Assembly (NCBI RefSeq): GCF_017873175.1
Contig: NZ_JAGGJW010000008.1
Coordinates: 124,001-188,000, forward strand
Length of the DNA stretch: 64,000 bases
Direction: 5' to 3'
Origin: Neorhizobium petrolearium
GTDB lineage: Bacteria; Pseudomonadota; Alphaproteobacteria; Rhizobiales; Rhizobiaceae
Below, one piece after another: positions 44,065-53,495 of the stretch (position 1 is its first letter; each line of letters opens with the position of its first letter). The translations under genes and the position numbers were made by a program. The notes below the pieces were generated by a model that was given only the letters and a program-made list of their open reading frames with translations, did not search any database and was not told where the DNA came from.

Positions 44065-45330
44065 ATGTCTGTACTTGAGAAAACGCAGCCCATGTCCGCC
44101 GGCGAACCAGCCAAAGCATTGTGGATGTCCACGATCGCCTTCACCGTCTGTTTTGCCGTATGGACGATCTTTGCGATCATCGGGATCCGTATCAAGCAGG
44201 ATCTCGGACTGAACGAAGCCCAGTTCGGATTGCTGGTCGGCACGCCGATCCTGACCGGTTCGCTCATCCGCATCCTCCTTGGCGTCTGGACCAGCCGTTA
44301 CGGCGGCCGCCTCGTTTACACGCTCACCATGCTGGCCGCTGCATTGGCGACCTTCCTGCTGTCCTATGCTCAAACCTACACACAAATGCTGATTGCCGGT
44401 CTCGGTGTCGGCCTTGCCGGTGGTTCTTTCGCAGTCGGCGTCGCCTATGTCTCGCCCTTCTTCCCGGCCGAAAAGCAGGGGACGGCACTTGGCATCTTCG
44501 GCGCCGGCAATGTCGGCGCGGCCGTGACCAAATTCGCTGCACCGTTCGTGCTCATCGCATGGGGGTGGCAGGCTGTCGCGCAGATCTGGGCCGTAGGGCT
44601 GGCGTTGATGGCAATCGTCTTCTGGTTCACCACGACGGATGATCCGGCCTTCCGCCTTCGCCGCGAGCATGGTGTTGTTTCCAAGAGCCTGCTTCAGGAG
44701 TTCGCACCACTGAAGAACGCTCAGGTCTGGCGCTTCTCGCTCTACTATTTCTTCGCCTTTGGCGGCTTCGTTGCCCTGTCGTTATGGCTGCCTCGCTATC
44801 TCGTCGGCGTCTATGGCTTCAACCTTGGAGTCGCCGGCATAATCGCGGCTGCCTATTCCATTCCGGGCAGCATCTTCCGTGCCTTCGGCGGCGTGTTGTC
44901 GGACAGGAAGGGTGCGCGCAGCGTCATGTATGCGATGTTCGCGGTATCGGCCGTTGCCACGCTCATCCTTTCGCTACCGGCAGCCGGAACCGGCTCCGCA
45001 CTCGGGATCACGCCGGGCGTCTTCATCGTCGTCATTTTCGTTTTGGGCTTCATGATGAGCCTCGGCAAGGCCGCCGTCTACAAGCATATTCCGGCATATT
45101 ACCCGGAGAGCGTCGGCGCCGTCGGCGGTATCGTCGGCATGATGGGCGGTCTCGGCGGCTTCATTCTTCCGATTGCCTTCGGCGTGCTTAAGGACATGAC
45201 CGGCCTTTGGTCCAGCTGCTTCGTGCTGCTCTTTCTGATCGTCGCAATCTCGCTCGTCTGGATGCACTTGTCGGTAAAGCAACTCGACCGTCAGGGGCTC
45301 TCCGCTCAGCCGGTGGCCGCCGCCACCTGA
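44065..45330 (+). CDS. narK: Nitrate/nitrite MFS transporter (NarK/NasA family)
   Basis: A 421-residue, 12-helix MFS transporter. The two nitrate-signature regions are visible as glycine-rich helices: GLGVGLAGGSFAVGVAYVSPFF and LGFMMSLGKAAVYKHIPAYYPE followed by VGAVGGIVGMMGGLGGFILP. ATG 44065 follows TGGAGA; an upstream in-frame start would fall inside the leader. It is the first gene of the nitrate assimilation operon and is controlled by sigma-54 and the ANTAR leader. Confidence 0.94.
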   Translation: MSVLEKTQPMSAGEPAKALWMSTIAFTVCFAVWTIFAIIGIRIKQDLGLNEAQFGLLVGTPILTGSLIRILLGVWTSRYGGRLVYTLTMLAAALATFLLSYAQTYTQMLIAGLGVGLAGGSFAVGVAYVSPFFPAEKQGTALGIFGAGNVGAAVTKFAAPFVLIAWGWQAVAQIWAVGLALMAIVFWFTTTDDPAFRLRREHGVVSKSLLQEFAPLKNAQVWRFSLYYFFAFGGFVALSLWLPRYLVGVYGFNLGVAGIIAAAYSIPGSIFRAFGGVLSDRKGARSVMYAMFAVSAVATLILSLPAAGTGSALGITPGVFIVVIFVLGFMMSLGKAAVYKHIPAYYPESVGAVGGIVGMMGGLGGFILPIAFGVLKDMTGLWSSCFVLLFLIVAISLVWMHLSVKQLDRQGLSAQPVAAAT

Positions 45331-45389
45331 GGTCCCGAGATTAACAGCTCCAGCGAAGGCCCGTACCGATTACGGAGGAAGGTAGATCT

Positions 45390-45722
45390 ATGGACTGGCA
45401 TCTGATCGGCGATATTTCCGACGTTCCGCTGCGCGGTGCGCGGTGCGTGAAGACACCGCAGGGCAGGATCGCGGTGTTTCGGACGGCGGAAGACGAGGTG
45501 TTTGCGACAGACGATCGTTGTCCCCACAAGGGCGGGCCGCTCAGCCAGGGCATTGTGCATGGCAAAGCCGTCACCTGCCCGCTGCATAACTGGGTGATCT
45601 CGCTCGAAACCGGAAAGGCGCTCGGTGCTGACGAGGGGGAGGTTCGCACCATCCCCCTCAGAAACGACAACGGCAGGCTCTTCATCGCGCTTGAGACTCT
45701 GATGACGGTGGCGGCGGAATAA
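45390..45722 (+). CDS. nirD: Rieske-type [2Fe-2S] protein (NirD/NasG-like)
   Basis: A 110-residue Rieske ferredoxin-fold protein annotated in most genomes as nitrite reductase small subunit. Both cluster ligand pairs are present: CPHKGGPL and CPLHNW; the E. coli NirD small subunit lacks such ligands. It lies between the transporter and nitrate reductase genes, with ACGGAGGAAGG as ribosome binding site, and its TAA directly abuts the next ATG. The expected nirB is absent here, so it may be an electron carrier for nitrate reductase, as NasG is in Paracoccus. Confidence 0.85.
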   Translation: MDWHLIGDISDVPLRGARCVKTPQGRIAVFRTAEDEVFATDDRCPHKGGPLSQGIVHGKAVTCPLHNWVISLETGKALGADEGEVRTIPLRNDNGRLFIALETLMTVAAE

Positions 45723-48377
45723 ATGGCAACCGATGTGAAGACTACCTGTCCTTATTGCGGTGTCGGCTGCGGTGTCATCGCTTCCCTGGCGGATGACGGT
45801 GTCGTGACGGTAAGAGGCGATCCAGAGCATCCGGCCAATTTCGGCAGGCTCTGCTCCAAGGGCTCCGCGCTCGCGGAAACCATCGACCTGGACGGGCGTG
45901 TGCTTTTTCCCGAGATCGGGGGCCAGCGCGCCAATTGGGACGCGGCACTTGATCTCGTCGCGCAAAAATTCTCTGAAGCGATTGCCGAATACGGACCGGA
46001 TTCAGTTGCGTTCTACGTCTCCGGCCAATTGCTGACCGAGGATTATTACATTGCCAACAAGCTGATGAAGGGTTTCATCGGTTCGGCCAATATCGATACC
46101 AATTCAAGGCTTTGCATGTCGTCTTCGGTCGCCGGCCATCGCCGCGCCTTCGGGTCCGACACAGTGCCAGGTGCTTATGAGGACCTGGAGCTTGCTGATC
46201 TTGTAATCCTCACCGGCTCGAATCTCGCCTGGTGCCATCCGGTGATCTATCAGCGATTGGGCGCAGCGAAAGCTGCACGGCCAAGCATGAAGATCGTGGT
46301 CATTGATCCGCGCCGCACCATGACCTGCGATATTGCCGACCTCCATCTTGCGATCCGGCCCGATGGCGATGTTGCGCTGTTCATGGGGCTGCTCGCCCAT
46401 CTGGCGGCCAGTTCCGCGATCGATCAGAACTACATCGCCGCTCATACACAGGGTTTTGCCGAAGCCTTTGCTACTGCTTCGGCGCTCTCTTTCATCGACC
46501 TTATGGAGCGCACCGGCCTGCCATCCATGCAGATCCGCGAATTTTTCCGCCTGTTCGAAACGACGGAAAAGGTCGTCACCTGCTACAGCCAGGGCGTCAA
46601 CCAGTCCTCGTCCGGCACGGACAAGGTCAATGCCATCATCAACTGTCATCTGGCGACAGGCCGCATCGGCCGGCCCGGCATGGGGCCTTTCTCGCTGACC
46701 GGGCAGCCGAACGCGATGGGTGGGCGCGAAGTGGGGGGACTCGCCAACATGCTGGCAGCCCATATGGCAATTGAGAGCGCCGAGGATCGCGATCGCGTGC
46801 AGCGCTTCTGGGCCTCTCCAACCATTGCGTCGAAGCCCGGGCTCAAGGCCATCGATATGTTCCGTGCCGTCGCCGACGGACGCGTCAAGGCGCTCTGGAT
46901 CATGGCGACCAATCCAGCCGTTTCGATGCCGGATGCCGATGCGGTCGAGGCGGCAATCAAGGCCTGTCCGTTCGTCGTGGTCTCGGACATTCTGAAGGAA
47001 ACCGATACTGCCCGCCATGCGCATGTGCTGCTGCCTTCGCTTGGCTGGGGCGAGAAGGACGGCACGATCACCAATTCGGAGCGGCGTATCTCCCGTCAGC
47101 GGCCGTTCCTTCCCACGCCTGGCGAAGCGAAGGCTGATTGGTGGCAGGTAGCAGAAGTCGGACGTCGAATGGGTTTTGCCGGCTTTGATTTCCATTCGCC
47201 GGCCGACATCTTTGCCGAGCATGCGGCGCTCTCGGCGTTCGAGAACGATGGCGGCCGTGATTTCGATATCGGTGCCTATGTCGGAATCGATCGTCCCGCC
47301 TATGACGCCATCGCCCCTTTTCAGTGGCCGCGGTCTGCTGGCATGAAACCTGGCGTGACCCGTTTCTTTGCAGACGGCGGATTCTATCACTCCGATCGCA
47401 TCGCGCGGTTCATAGCCGTGCAGGCCCCTGCCACCAGTCGCACCAATGAGCAATACCCGTTGACACTGAACACCGGCCGCATCCGCGACCATTGGCACAC
47501 GATGACGCGAACCGGCAAAAGCGCTCGGCTTGGCAGCCACATCGCCGAGCCCTTCGCGGAAATCCATCCGGCGGACGCGATGGAACTGGGCATTCGGGAT
47601 GCCGGTCTGGTCGAACTCGAAAGTCCGTATGGCAAGGCGATGGTCCGGACCCTGGTGACCGAACGGCAGGCGCGCGGAAATGTCTTCGTGCCGATGCACT
47701 GGAACGACCAGTTCGCTGCCAAGGCCCGTATCGATGCGCTGGTCGCACCCGTTACCGACCCCTTCTCCGGTCAGCCGGCCTCCAAGAACGTCGCAATTGC
47801 TGTCCGCCCCTTCAAGGCTGCATTCTATGGTTTCGCGATTTCCGTCAGTAGGCCAGTTGTTTCGCAGGCAGAATACTGGGCACTCGCCAAGGCGGCCGGC
47901 GGCTGGCGAATAGAGTTCGCTTTCGTGGATGCGATCGAGGACTGGGTGGGCTGGTGCCGTACCGCGTTTGGCATCCCTGACGAGATCGAACCGCTGGGTT
48001 ATGCCGATGCTCAGTCCGGGGATCTCCGGCTTGCCTTCTTCGAGGGCGAAAGTCTGATTGCCGCGCTTTTTCTCGCACGCGAGCCGGTTGCAGTCGCGCG
48101 CAACTGGGCGGTTGATCAACTTACCGCCAAGCATGTTGATCTCCGCAGGCGCTTTGCTGTCGTTGCCGGGCGCCCGGGTGCCGATCAGCCGGATCCCGGT
48201 GCGACTGTCTGTTCCTGCTTCTCGGTTGGTGTGAACCGCATCATCTCCGCCATTCGTGGCGGTTGCCACAGCGTTGATACGGTGGGGAGAGAAACCAAAG
48301 CCGGGACGAATTGCGGCTCATGCCGCGCCGAGATCAGGGGGATCATCAACGGCTGCCTTGCAGCGGCAGCGGAATGA
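45723..48377 (+). CDS. nasA: Assimilatory nitrate reductase catalytic subunit
   Basis: An 884-residue cytoplasmic molybdopterin enzyme reducing nitrate to nitrite. The N-terminal [4Fe-4S] site is TCPYCGVGCG with a distal Cys in RLCSKGSAL. The bis-MGD domains follow, with YCxxx-type nitrate reductase core motifs such as GSNLAWCHPV and QGVNQSSSGTDKVNAIINCH. A C-terminal BFD-like [2Fe-2S] domain (about 830-884) carries TVCSCFSV and TNCGSCRAE, as in the NasA/NarB proteins of proteobacteria. It is the last gene of the operon; no cobA/cysG or nirB follows. Confidence 0.94.
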   Translation: MATDVKTTCPYCGVGCGVIASLADDGVVTVRGDPEHPANFGRLCSKGSALAETIDLDGRVLFPEIGGQRANWDAALDLVAQKFSEAIAEYGPDSVAFYVSGQLLTEDYYIANKLMKGFIGSANIDTNSRLCMSSSVAGHRRAFGSDTVPGAYEDLELADLVILTGSNLAWCHPVIYQRLGAAKAARPSMKIVVIDPRRTMTCDIADLHLAIRPDGDVALFMGLLAHLAASSAIDQNYIAAHTQGFAEAFATASALSFIDLMERTGLPSMQIREFFRLFETTEKVVTCYSQGVNQSSSGTDKVNAIINCHLATGRIGRPGMGPFSLTGQPNAMGGREVGGLANMLAAHMAIESAEDRDRVQRFWASPTIASKPGLKAIDMFRAVADGRVKALWIMATNPAVSMPDADAVEAAIKACPFVVVSDILKETDTARHAHVLLPSLGWGEKDGTITNSERRISRQRPFLPTPGEAKADWWQVAEVGRRMGFAGFDFHSPADIFAEHAALSAFENDGGRDFDIGAYVGIDRPAYDAIAPFQWPRSAGMKPGVTRFFADGGFYHSDRIARFIAVQAPATSRTNEQYPLTLNTGRIRDHWHTMTRTGKSARLGSHIAEPFAEIHPADAMELGIRDAGLVELESPYGKAMVRTLVTERQARGNVFVPMHWNDQFAAKARIDALVAPVTDPFSGQPASKNVAIAVRPFKAAFYGFAISVSRPVVSQAEYWALAKAAGGWRIEFAFVDAIEDWVGWCRTAFGIPDEIEPLGYADAQSGDLRLAFFEGESLIAALFLAREPVAVARNWAVDQLTAKHVDLRRRFAVVAGRPGADQPDPGATVCSCFSVGVNRIISAIRGGCHSVDTVGRETKAGTNCGSCRAEIRGIINGCLAAAAE

Positions 48378-48453
48378 TCCGACGGGATCGTCGAGGCGAT
48401 TAAGGTGTGCCGTGGATCGTGGCGCTTGCCGGGCAGGCGTTTTCCTGCGTCGG

Positions 48454-49506
48454 TTATTGAACTCCAACGTCGGACACCGGCTTTTCCCTGCGGCCCTGGT
48501 GATCGAAGAAATGCAGTTTTTCCGCTTGCGCCGTGAGTCCGATCTCGCTGCCGAGGGATGGTGCCATATGGTCGTCGCTGGTCACCAGGCACAGCTGTCC
48601 ATCCGGCAGCGTGACATGGAGAAGCGTGATGGCACCGGTATATTCGCAGAGGCTTACTTTGCCGCGCACGATGCCGTCTTGAGCTTTGCTCACCTTCAGA
48701 TGCTCGGGGCGCACACCCACGCTCTCAGCCGAAGCCGGAACAACGGCCGCGGGAGTGAGCAGCTGTGCATTGGCTGCCGGCAGCACGTTCATCTTGGGAC
48801 TGCCGATAAACTGGGCGACGAACATATTGGCGGGCCTTTCATAAAGCTCACGTGGTGAGCCCACCTGCTCGATCCGCCCGTCGCGGAGCACCACGATCTT
48901 GTCAGCCAGCGTCATCGCTTCAATCTGGTCGTGAGTGACATAGATCATCGTGGTCGACAGCCGCTTGTGAAGGGCTGCGATTTCGGAGCGCATGTGCACG
49001 CGCAACTCGGCATCGAGATTGGAAAGCGGCTCGTCGAAAAGAAACACGTCCGGATTGCCGACGATAGCACGCCCGATCGCCACGCGCTGACGTTGGCCGC
49101 CGGAGAGTTCGCGCGGGTAGCGATCGAGCAGGGCGTCGAGCTTGAGCGTAGCGGCTGCCTCGTTGATGCGCCGCTGGCGCTCCCCTGCCGGTACTTTGCG
49201 CACCTTCAGGCCGAAGCCCATGTTGTCCCTGACTGTCAGATGGGGATAAAGGGCATAAGACTGAAAGACCATGGCAACACCACGCTCGGAGGGTTGGACC
49301 TCGTTCACCAGCCGGTCTCCGATCATCAGCTCCCCGTCGCTGATATGTTCGAGCCCGGAAATAAGCCGCAGGAGCGTGGATTTTCCGCAGCCGGAAGGGC
49401 CGACGAACACGACGAACTCGCCGTCATCAATCCTGAGATCGACGCCGCGGATGACGTTGACGCTGCCAAAGTGTTTTTCGATGCCTTTGAGCAAAAGACT
49501 GGTCAT
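48454..49506 (-). CDS. Sugar ABC transporter ATPase (UgpC family), second island
   Basis: A 350-residue CUT1 ATPase. Walker [10 protein letters not shown], signature [14 protein letters not shown], Walker [17 protein letters not shown], switch His YVTHD, and a C-terminal TOBE domain (about 235-350). It is the last gene of the leftward operon of permeases and binding protein at 49.5-52.5 kb. It converges with the nitrate operon. Confidence 0.96.
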   Translation of the reverse strand: MTSLLLKGIEKHFGSVNVIRGVDLRIDDGEFVVFVGPSGCGKSTLLRLISGLEHISDGELMIGDRLVNEVQPSERGVAMVFQSYALYPHLTVRDNMGFGLKVRKVPAGERQRRINEAAATLKLDALLDRYPRELSGGQRQRVAIGRAIVGNPDVFLFDEPLSNLDAELRVHMRSEIAALHKRLSTTMIYVTHDQIEAMTLADKIVVLRDGRIEQVGSPRELYERPANMFVAQFIGSPKMNVLPAANAQLLTPAAVVPASAESVGVRPEHLKVSKAQDGIVRGKVSLCEYTGAITLLHVTLPDGQLCLVTSDDHMAPSLGSEIGLTAQAEKLHFFDHQGRREKPVSDVGVQ

Positions 49507-49519
49507 GGGAATAGCTTTC

Positions 49520-50362
49520 TCATCCCTTCACGCCGGAAAGCGCGAAACTCTCGATGATTTGTCGTTGCGCGATCAGATAGACGATCAGGATCGGCACCAC
49601 TGCGAGACTGGTTGCGGCGAGTTGCAGGTTCCAAAGGGGTAAACCGTAGCTGTCGTTGAAATTGGAGAGCGCGAGCGGCAGTGTGAACATCTCCAGCGAA
49701 CTCACGAAAATCAACGGCTCCAGGAACAGGTTCCAGGAGAAGAGGAAGGTGATGATCGCAACGGCCGCCAGCGCCGGGCGCGACATCGGCAGTGCGATCT
49801 GCCACCAGACGCCGAAGCGGGAAAGGCCGTCCATCTTGCCGGCTTCCTCCAGTTCCTTCGGTAGCGCGAGGAAATACTGTCGCATGAGGAACGTCGCCAT
49901 CACGCCATGGGGGCCGAAGGTCGGCAATAGGATCAGCGGCCAGTGCGTGTCCATTAGACCTGCCCAGCGCATCAGGAAGAAGTTCGGGATGATCGTCACC
50001 TCTTCCGGCACCATCAGCGCGGAGATGAGGAACAGCATCAGCAACCCGGCACCCGCAAAGCGCATGCGCGCCAGCGCGTAGCCTGCGAGCGAGGCGATGA
50101 CGAGGGTGAGCACCGTCACCAGGATCGCGATGTAGAGCGAATTGAAATACTGCCGCGCAAAGGGCTGATAGGTGAAGACCTCGATGAAATTCTGCCAGCG
50201 CCAGACACGCGGAATAAGCGTGGGCGCGCCGAAAATCTCAGTCACGCTTTTGAAGCCCGCCGAGACCATCCAGATAAATGGAAAGACGAAAGGGATTGCG
50301 GCAATCAGCAAGGCTATCGTCCAGCAGGCGCGATAAAGGATCTGGATCTGGCGCTGTGTCAT
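49520..50362 (-). CDS. Sugar ABC transporter permease (MalG type), second island
   Basis: A 280-residue permease with six helices and EAA loop EAGKMDGLSRFGVWWQIALPMSRP. It overlaps the upstream permease gene by 4 nt and is followed after 13 nt by the ATPase. The C-terminus ESFALSGVKG is typical of CUT1. Confidence 0.95.
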   Translation of the reverse strand: MTQRQIQILYRACWTIALLIAAIPFVFPFIWMVSAGFKSVTEIFGAPTLIPRVWRWQNFIEVFTYQPFARQYFNSLYIAILVTVLTLVIASLAGYALARMRFAGAGLLMLFLISALMVPEEVTIIPNFFLMRWAGLMDTHWPLILLPTFGPHGVMATFLMRQYFLALPKELEEAGKMDGLSRFGVWWQIALPMSRPALAAVAIITFLFSWNLFLEPLIFVSSLEMFTLPLALSNFNDSYGLPLWNLQLAATSLAVVPILIVYLIAQRQIIESFALSGVKG

Positions 50363-51288
50363 TCCATGCCCTTTCGTCTCAGCATCACCTGCACGATGGT
50401 CAGCGCCATGACGATGACGAACATGATCATGGCAAGCGTCGAGGCATAACCGACGTTGAAGAACTTGAAACCCTGCTGGTAGATGTAGAAGGCGAGCACC
50501 AGTGTGCCGTTTTCCGGGCCACCACCCGTCATCTGATAGATGTGGTCGAACACCTTGAACGAGCCGATGGTGGTGATGACCATGATCACAAGTGTCGTCG
50601 GCGCGAGAAGCGGCCAGGTGATCATGCTGAAGATCTGCCAGCGTGAGGCACCTTCAAGACGCGCGGCCTCCTCATAATCCCGCGGAATGGCCTGCAACGC
50701 CGCAATGTAGAGGATCATGTTGAGGCCAACCATTTTGATGACGCGGGTGATGATCACTGCTGCCATCGCCCAACCGGGCTCACGCAGCCAGTTGGGTCCG
50801 GTGATGCCCACCAGAGCCAGCACCTGATTGATGAAGCCGCCTTCACCCTGCAGCAGGAATTTCCACACGATCGCCCAGGCGATCGCCGAAGTAATCACCG
50901 GTGCGAAAAACACCGTGCGGAAGAATACGACCCCGAAGAAGGGGCGCGAGAGCGCAAGCGCAAGCGTCAGGGCCAGCGCCATGTTGAGGGGCACGAGGCC
51001 GAGTGCGAAGATGACCGAATTGCGTACGACATGCCAGAAATCAGGGTTCTCCAGCAACGCATTCTCGAAGTTGCGCAGGCCGACGAATGTCGCCTGCTGG
51101 GTCAGCAGGTTCCATTCGGTCAGCGAGTAATAGACAACAGCGCACAAAGGGCCGAGGAAGAAGATAAGAAAGCCGATGAAGGACGGGCTGACAAACAGCC
51201 ACGCCTCCATCATCTCCCTTGCTTTCAACGTCAGCCAGGGCTTCTGGCTAGTGCGCGTCGTCTTGAGGTTGTGAATGATATCGGTCAT
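50359..51288 (-). CDS. Sugar ABC transporter permease (MalF type), second island
   Basis: A 309-residue permease with LFVSPSFIGFLIFFLGPLCAVVYYS-like first helix and EAA loop YEEAARLEGASRWQIFSMITWPLLAP. I use ATG 51288 (MTDIIHNL) following CCGAAG; an upstream frame overlapping the binding-protein gene has no ribosome binding site. It forms the importer with the neighbouring permease. Confidence 0.94.
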   Translation of the reverse strand: MTDIIHNLKTTRTSQKPWLTLKAREMMEAWLFVSPSFIGFLIFFLGPLCAVVYYSLTEWNLLTQQATFVGLRNFENALLENPDFWHVVRNSVIFALGLVPLNMALALTLALALSRPFFGVVFFRTVFFAPVITSAIAWAIVWKFLLQGEGGFINQVLALVGITGPNWLREPGWAMAAVIITRVIKMVGLNMILYIAALQAIPRDYEEAARLEGASRWQIFSMITWPLLAPTTLVIMVITTIGSFKVFDHIYQMTGGGPENGTLVLAFYIYQQGFKFFNVGYASTLAMIMFVIVMALTIVQVMLRRKGME

Positions 51289-51299
51289 CTTCGGTCGTG

Positions 51300-52547
51300 T
51301 CAGAGCAGCGGCTGGATCGCCGAGCAGATTCCCTTGATGGCTGCGTCGACATCGGCATTCGCCTTCCACAGGGCATCGACGCGGGGCGCCATGGCGGCGA
51401 GAATCTGCGGCGACTTTTCATGAGCAGGATGCACCCGGCCATTGGCGATTGCCGCCGCGACATTCTTCATCATTTCCGGCGGAATGAGCTTGTTGCCGTT
51501 AATGAAGGCGTCGCTTTCAAGCACGCTCTTGCGTGCCGGCGGGAAGAACTGCGCCATGATGGCGACATTCTCCTTGCTGGTCATATGGGCGATGAATTCG
51601 GCAGCAATGTCCTTGTTCTTGCCTTGCGCGAAGACGACAAGACCGGCCTGGCCGATCACGGGCGATTCACCACCGGGTCCGGACGGCAGCGGTGCGATGC
51701 CCCACTTGAAGCCGGCTTCCGCCATCTTCGATGCGCGCGAGATCTGGTTCACCGTCATTGCCGAATTGCCGGAGAAATAGTCACCCTGTTCGCCGGGCGG
51801 CACGATCGACTTGTCCTTGAAGACCATGTCATGCAACTGCTTAACCGCTTTGATTGCCTCGGGCTTGTCGAAGCCGCATTCATGGTTCGACCAGATGTCG
51901 CCACCATAGGCCCTGATCGGGGGCAACAAGGCATGGGTCATGCGTGACGCATAACCTTCGCCGTCCTTGAACTCGAAACCCCATTTGCCGGGATTGGCCG
52001 CGGTCAGCTTTTTGGCGACCTCCTGGAACCTGTCCATGTTCCACTCGCCTTTTGCAGCGAGCGCCAGCGGATCTTCGAGGCCGGCTTTGTCGAACATGTC
52101 CTTGTTGTAATAGATCATGAAGGGCGAGGTGGAGAAGGGAATGCCGTATACCGTTTCGTCCTTCTGCCAGAGGCCCATTGCCGGCTGAGAGAAGTCGGCG
52201 AAATCATAGCCTTCGGTGGCTTTGAGCGTCGGACCGAGATCCATCAAGAGGTTGGCGTTCTCGAAGGCCGGCGCCGCATCCTCCATCATCCAGGCAATGT
52301 CGGGCGGATTTCCGCCGGCAACCTGGAAGGTCAGCTTCTGGGTGTAGTCGTTGACCGGCACCGTCTCGAATTTCACGTTGACATCGGGATGCTTGGCCTT
52401 GAAGCCTTCGGCGATGCCGTTGAGCATTTTGAGATGCACCTCGCTGCCGGTCCATACCGTCATGCGGAGATCCGTCGCGACGGCGGTGGACGTCATTGCG
52501 CATAATGTCAGAGCGGATGCTGCTATACCTGCTAGTGCGGCCCTCAT
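51300..52547 (-). CDS. Sugar ABC transporter solute-binding protein, second island
   Basis: A 415-residue family 1 binding protein. The signal peptide is MRAALAGIAASALTLCAMTS with cleavage near ATA (about 25). The mature chain starts LRMTVWTGSEVHLKMLNGIAEGF and keeps the YYNKDMFDKAG and GNSAMTVNQISRASK regions. The ligand is presumably a sugar or sugar-acid derivative handled by the neighbouring oxidoreductases. Confidence 0.93.
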   Translation of the reverse strand: MRAALAGIAASALTLCAMTSTAVATDLRMTVWTGSEVHLKMLNGIAEGFKAKHPDVNVKFETVPVNDYTQKLTFQVAGGNPPDIAWMMEDAAPAFENANLLMDLGPTLKATEGYDFADFSQPAMGLWQKDETVYGIPFSTSPFMIYYNKDMFDKAGLEDPLALAAKGEWNMDRFQEVAKKLTAANPGKWGFEFKDGEGYASRMTHALLPPIRAYGGDIWSNHECGFDKPEAIKAVKQLHDMVFKDKSIVPPGEQGDYFSGNSAMTVNQISRASKMAEAGFKWGIAPLPSGPGGESPVIGQAGLVVFAQGKNKDIAAEFIAHMTSKENVAIMAQFFPPARKSVLESDAFINGNKLIPPEMMKNVAAAIANGRVHPAHEKSPQILAAMAPRVDALWKANADVDAAIKGICSAIQPLL

Positions 52548-52590
52548 GGTTTCCTCCCCTTTGGTCGCTGGAAATCAACCCTCATCGAGT

Positions 52591-52675
52591 GAATGCCTTG
52601 GCATTCCCTCCGATTGCGGGCAGTTCGCTGCGGCCTGTTTGAACAGGCCACCCTTGCGGCGAATAGATCCGCCGC
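52591..52675. other. Three consecutive hairpins upstream of the binding-protein gene
   Basis: GAATGCC/GGCATTC (52591-52606), GGCCTGTT/AACAGGCC (52632-52649) and GCGGCG/CGCCGC (52656-52675) form three small stems in the 156-nt gap between the SDR stop and the binding-protein start. They may process or stabilise the mRNA so that the binding protein is made in excess, as in other importer operons. Confidence 0.55.
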
Positions 52676-52703
52676 GATTGTCTTCAAATCCCGCGCGCGC
52701 CGA

Positions 52704-53495
52704 TCATCCGGACGCTCCGGGAAGAGTGCCGGGCGCATCGCCGACCGACCATCCTCCGTCGACCGGAATGTTCGCGCCCGTGATGTAGCTTGCAGCATCA
52801 CTGCAGAGAAAAACGAAAGCTCCGACCAGATCCTCCGGCTGGCCCTGTCGGCCCAAGGGGATTTTGGCCGTAACCGCCTTGAGGAATTCCGGATCACTGT
52901 AGCGTTCGGCGTTGGCCTCGATTTGGATGGCGCCTGGCGAAACGACATTGAGTGTAACGCCGCGATGCCCGACGTCACGAGCAATGGCGCGCACCGCCGT
53001 CAATTGTGCCGCCTTGAGCGATGCGTAGACCACGGTTTCGGCCCGGGGCCGCGTCGCCATGATGCTGCCGGTCGCAATCACCCGGCCCCAGCCGCGTTTC
53101 GCCATTGGCGGAACAAGCTTGCCCGTGAGGGTCAGCAGCGCCGAAAAGTTGGCCGCGACATGGGCATCAATATGGGCGTCATCCACCTCCTGCCAGGGCA
53201 AGCGGCGTTCGATGGCGGCATTGGCGATCAGAATGTCGATCGGGCCGTACTGGTTGACCACATTATCTGCAAATGTCGCTATGGCCCGCTGATCGGTAAA
53301 GTCTGCCTCAAGCACCGGGGTGTCATCGCCGATCACGCGAGCTACTTCTCTTGCACCCGTTTCGTTGCCGAAATGGTGAAGGATGACGTCGGCGCCCTGC
53401 TCGAAGAGTCCGAGTGCCACAGCCCGGCCAATGCCGGAACTTGCGCCGGTCACCAGCGCGCGCCTGCCCTTCAGCGAGAAACGCGGCGATGTCAT
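52704..53495 (-). CDS. Short-chain dehydrogenase/reductase (SDR) 1
   Basis: A 263-residue classical SDR. The cofactor motif is TGASSGIGRAVAL, NNAG is replaced by IANAAIE, the catalytic Ser lies in VIATGSIMA, and the YxxxK dyad is YASLK. Likely oxidises a sugar or sugar acid. It overlaps the regulator gene by 4 nt, so SDR, regulator and importer genes appear to be one leftward unit. Confidence 0.93.
   Translation of the reverse strand: MTSPRFSLKGRRALVTGASSGIGRAVALGLFEQGADVILHHFGNETGAREVARVIGDDTPVLEADFTDQRAIATFADNVVNQYGPIDILIANAAIERRLPWQEVDDAHIDAHVAANFSALLTLTGKLVPPMAKRGWGRVIATGSIMATRPRAETVVYASLKAAQLTAVRAIARDVGHRGVTLNVVSPGAIQIEANAERYSDPEFLKAVTAKIPLGRQGQPEDLVGAFVFLCSDAASYITGANIPVDGGWSVGDAPGTLPGASG

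Noticed and set aside
46104-48269. 721-codon open frame antisense to nitrate reductase
   Set aside because: High GC in third positions keeps antisense frames open; the protein has no domain signal, while the sense frame has all the cofactor motifs.
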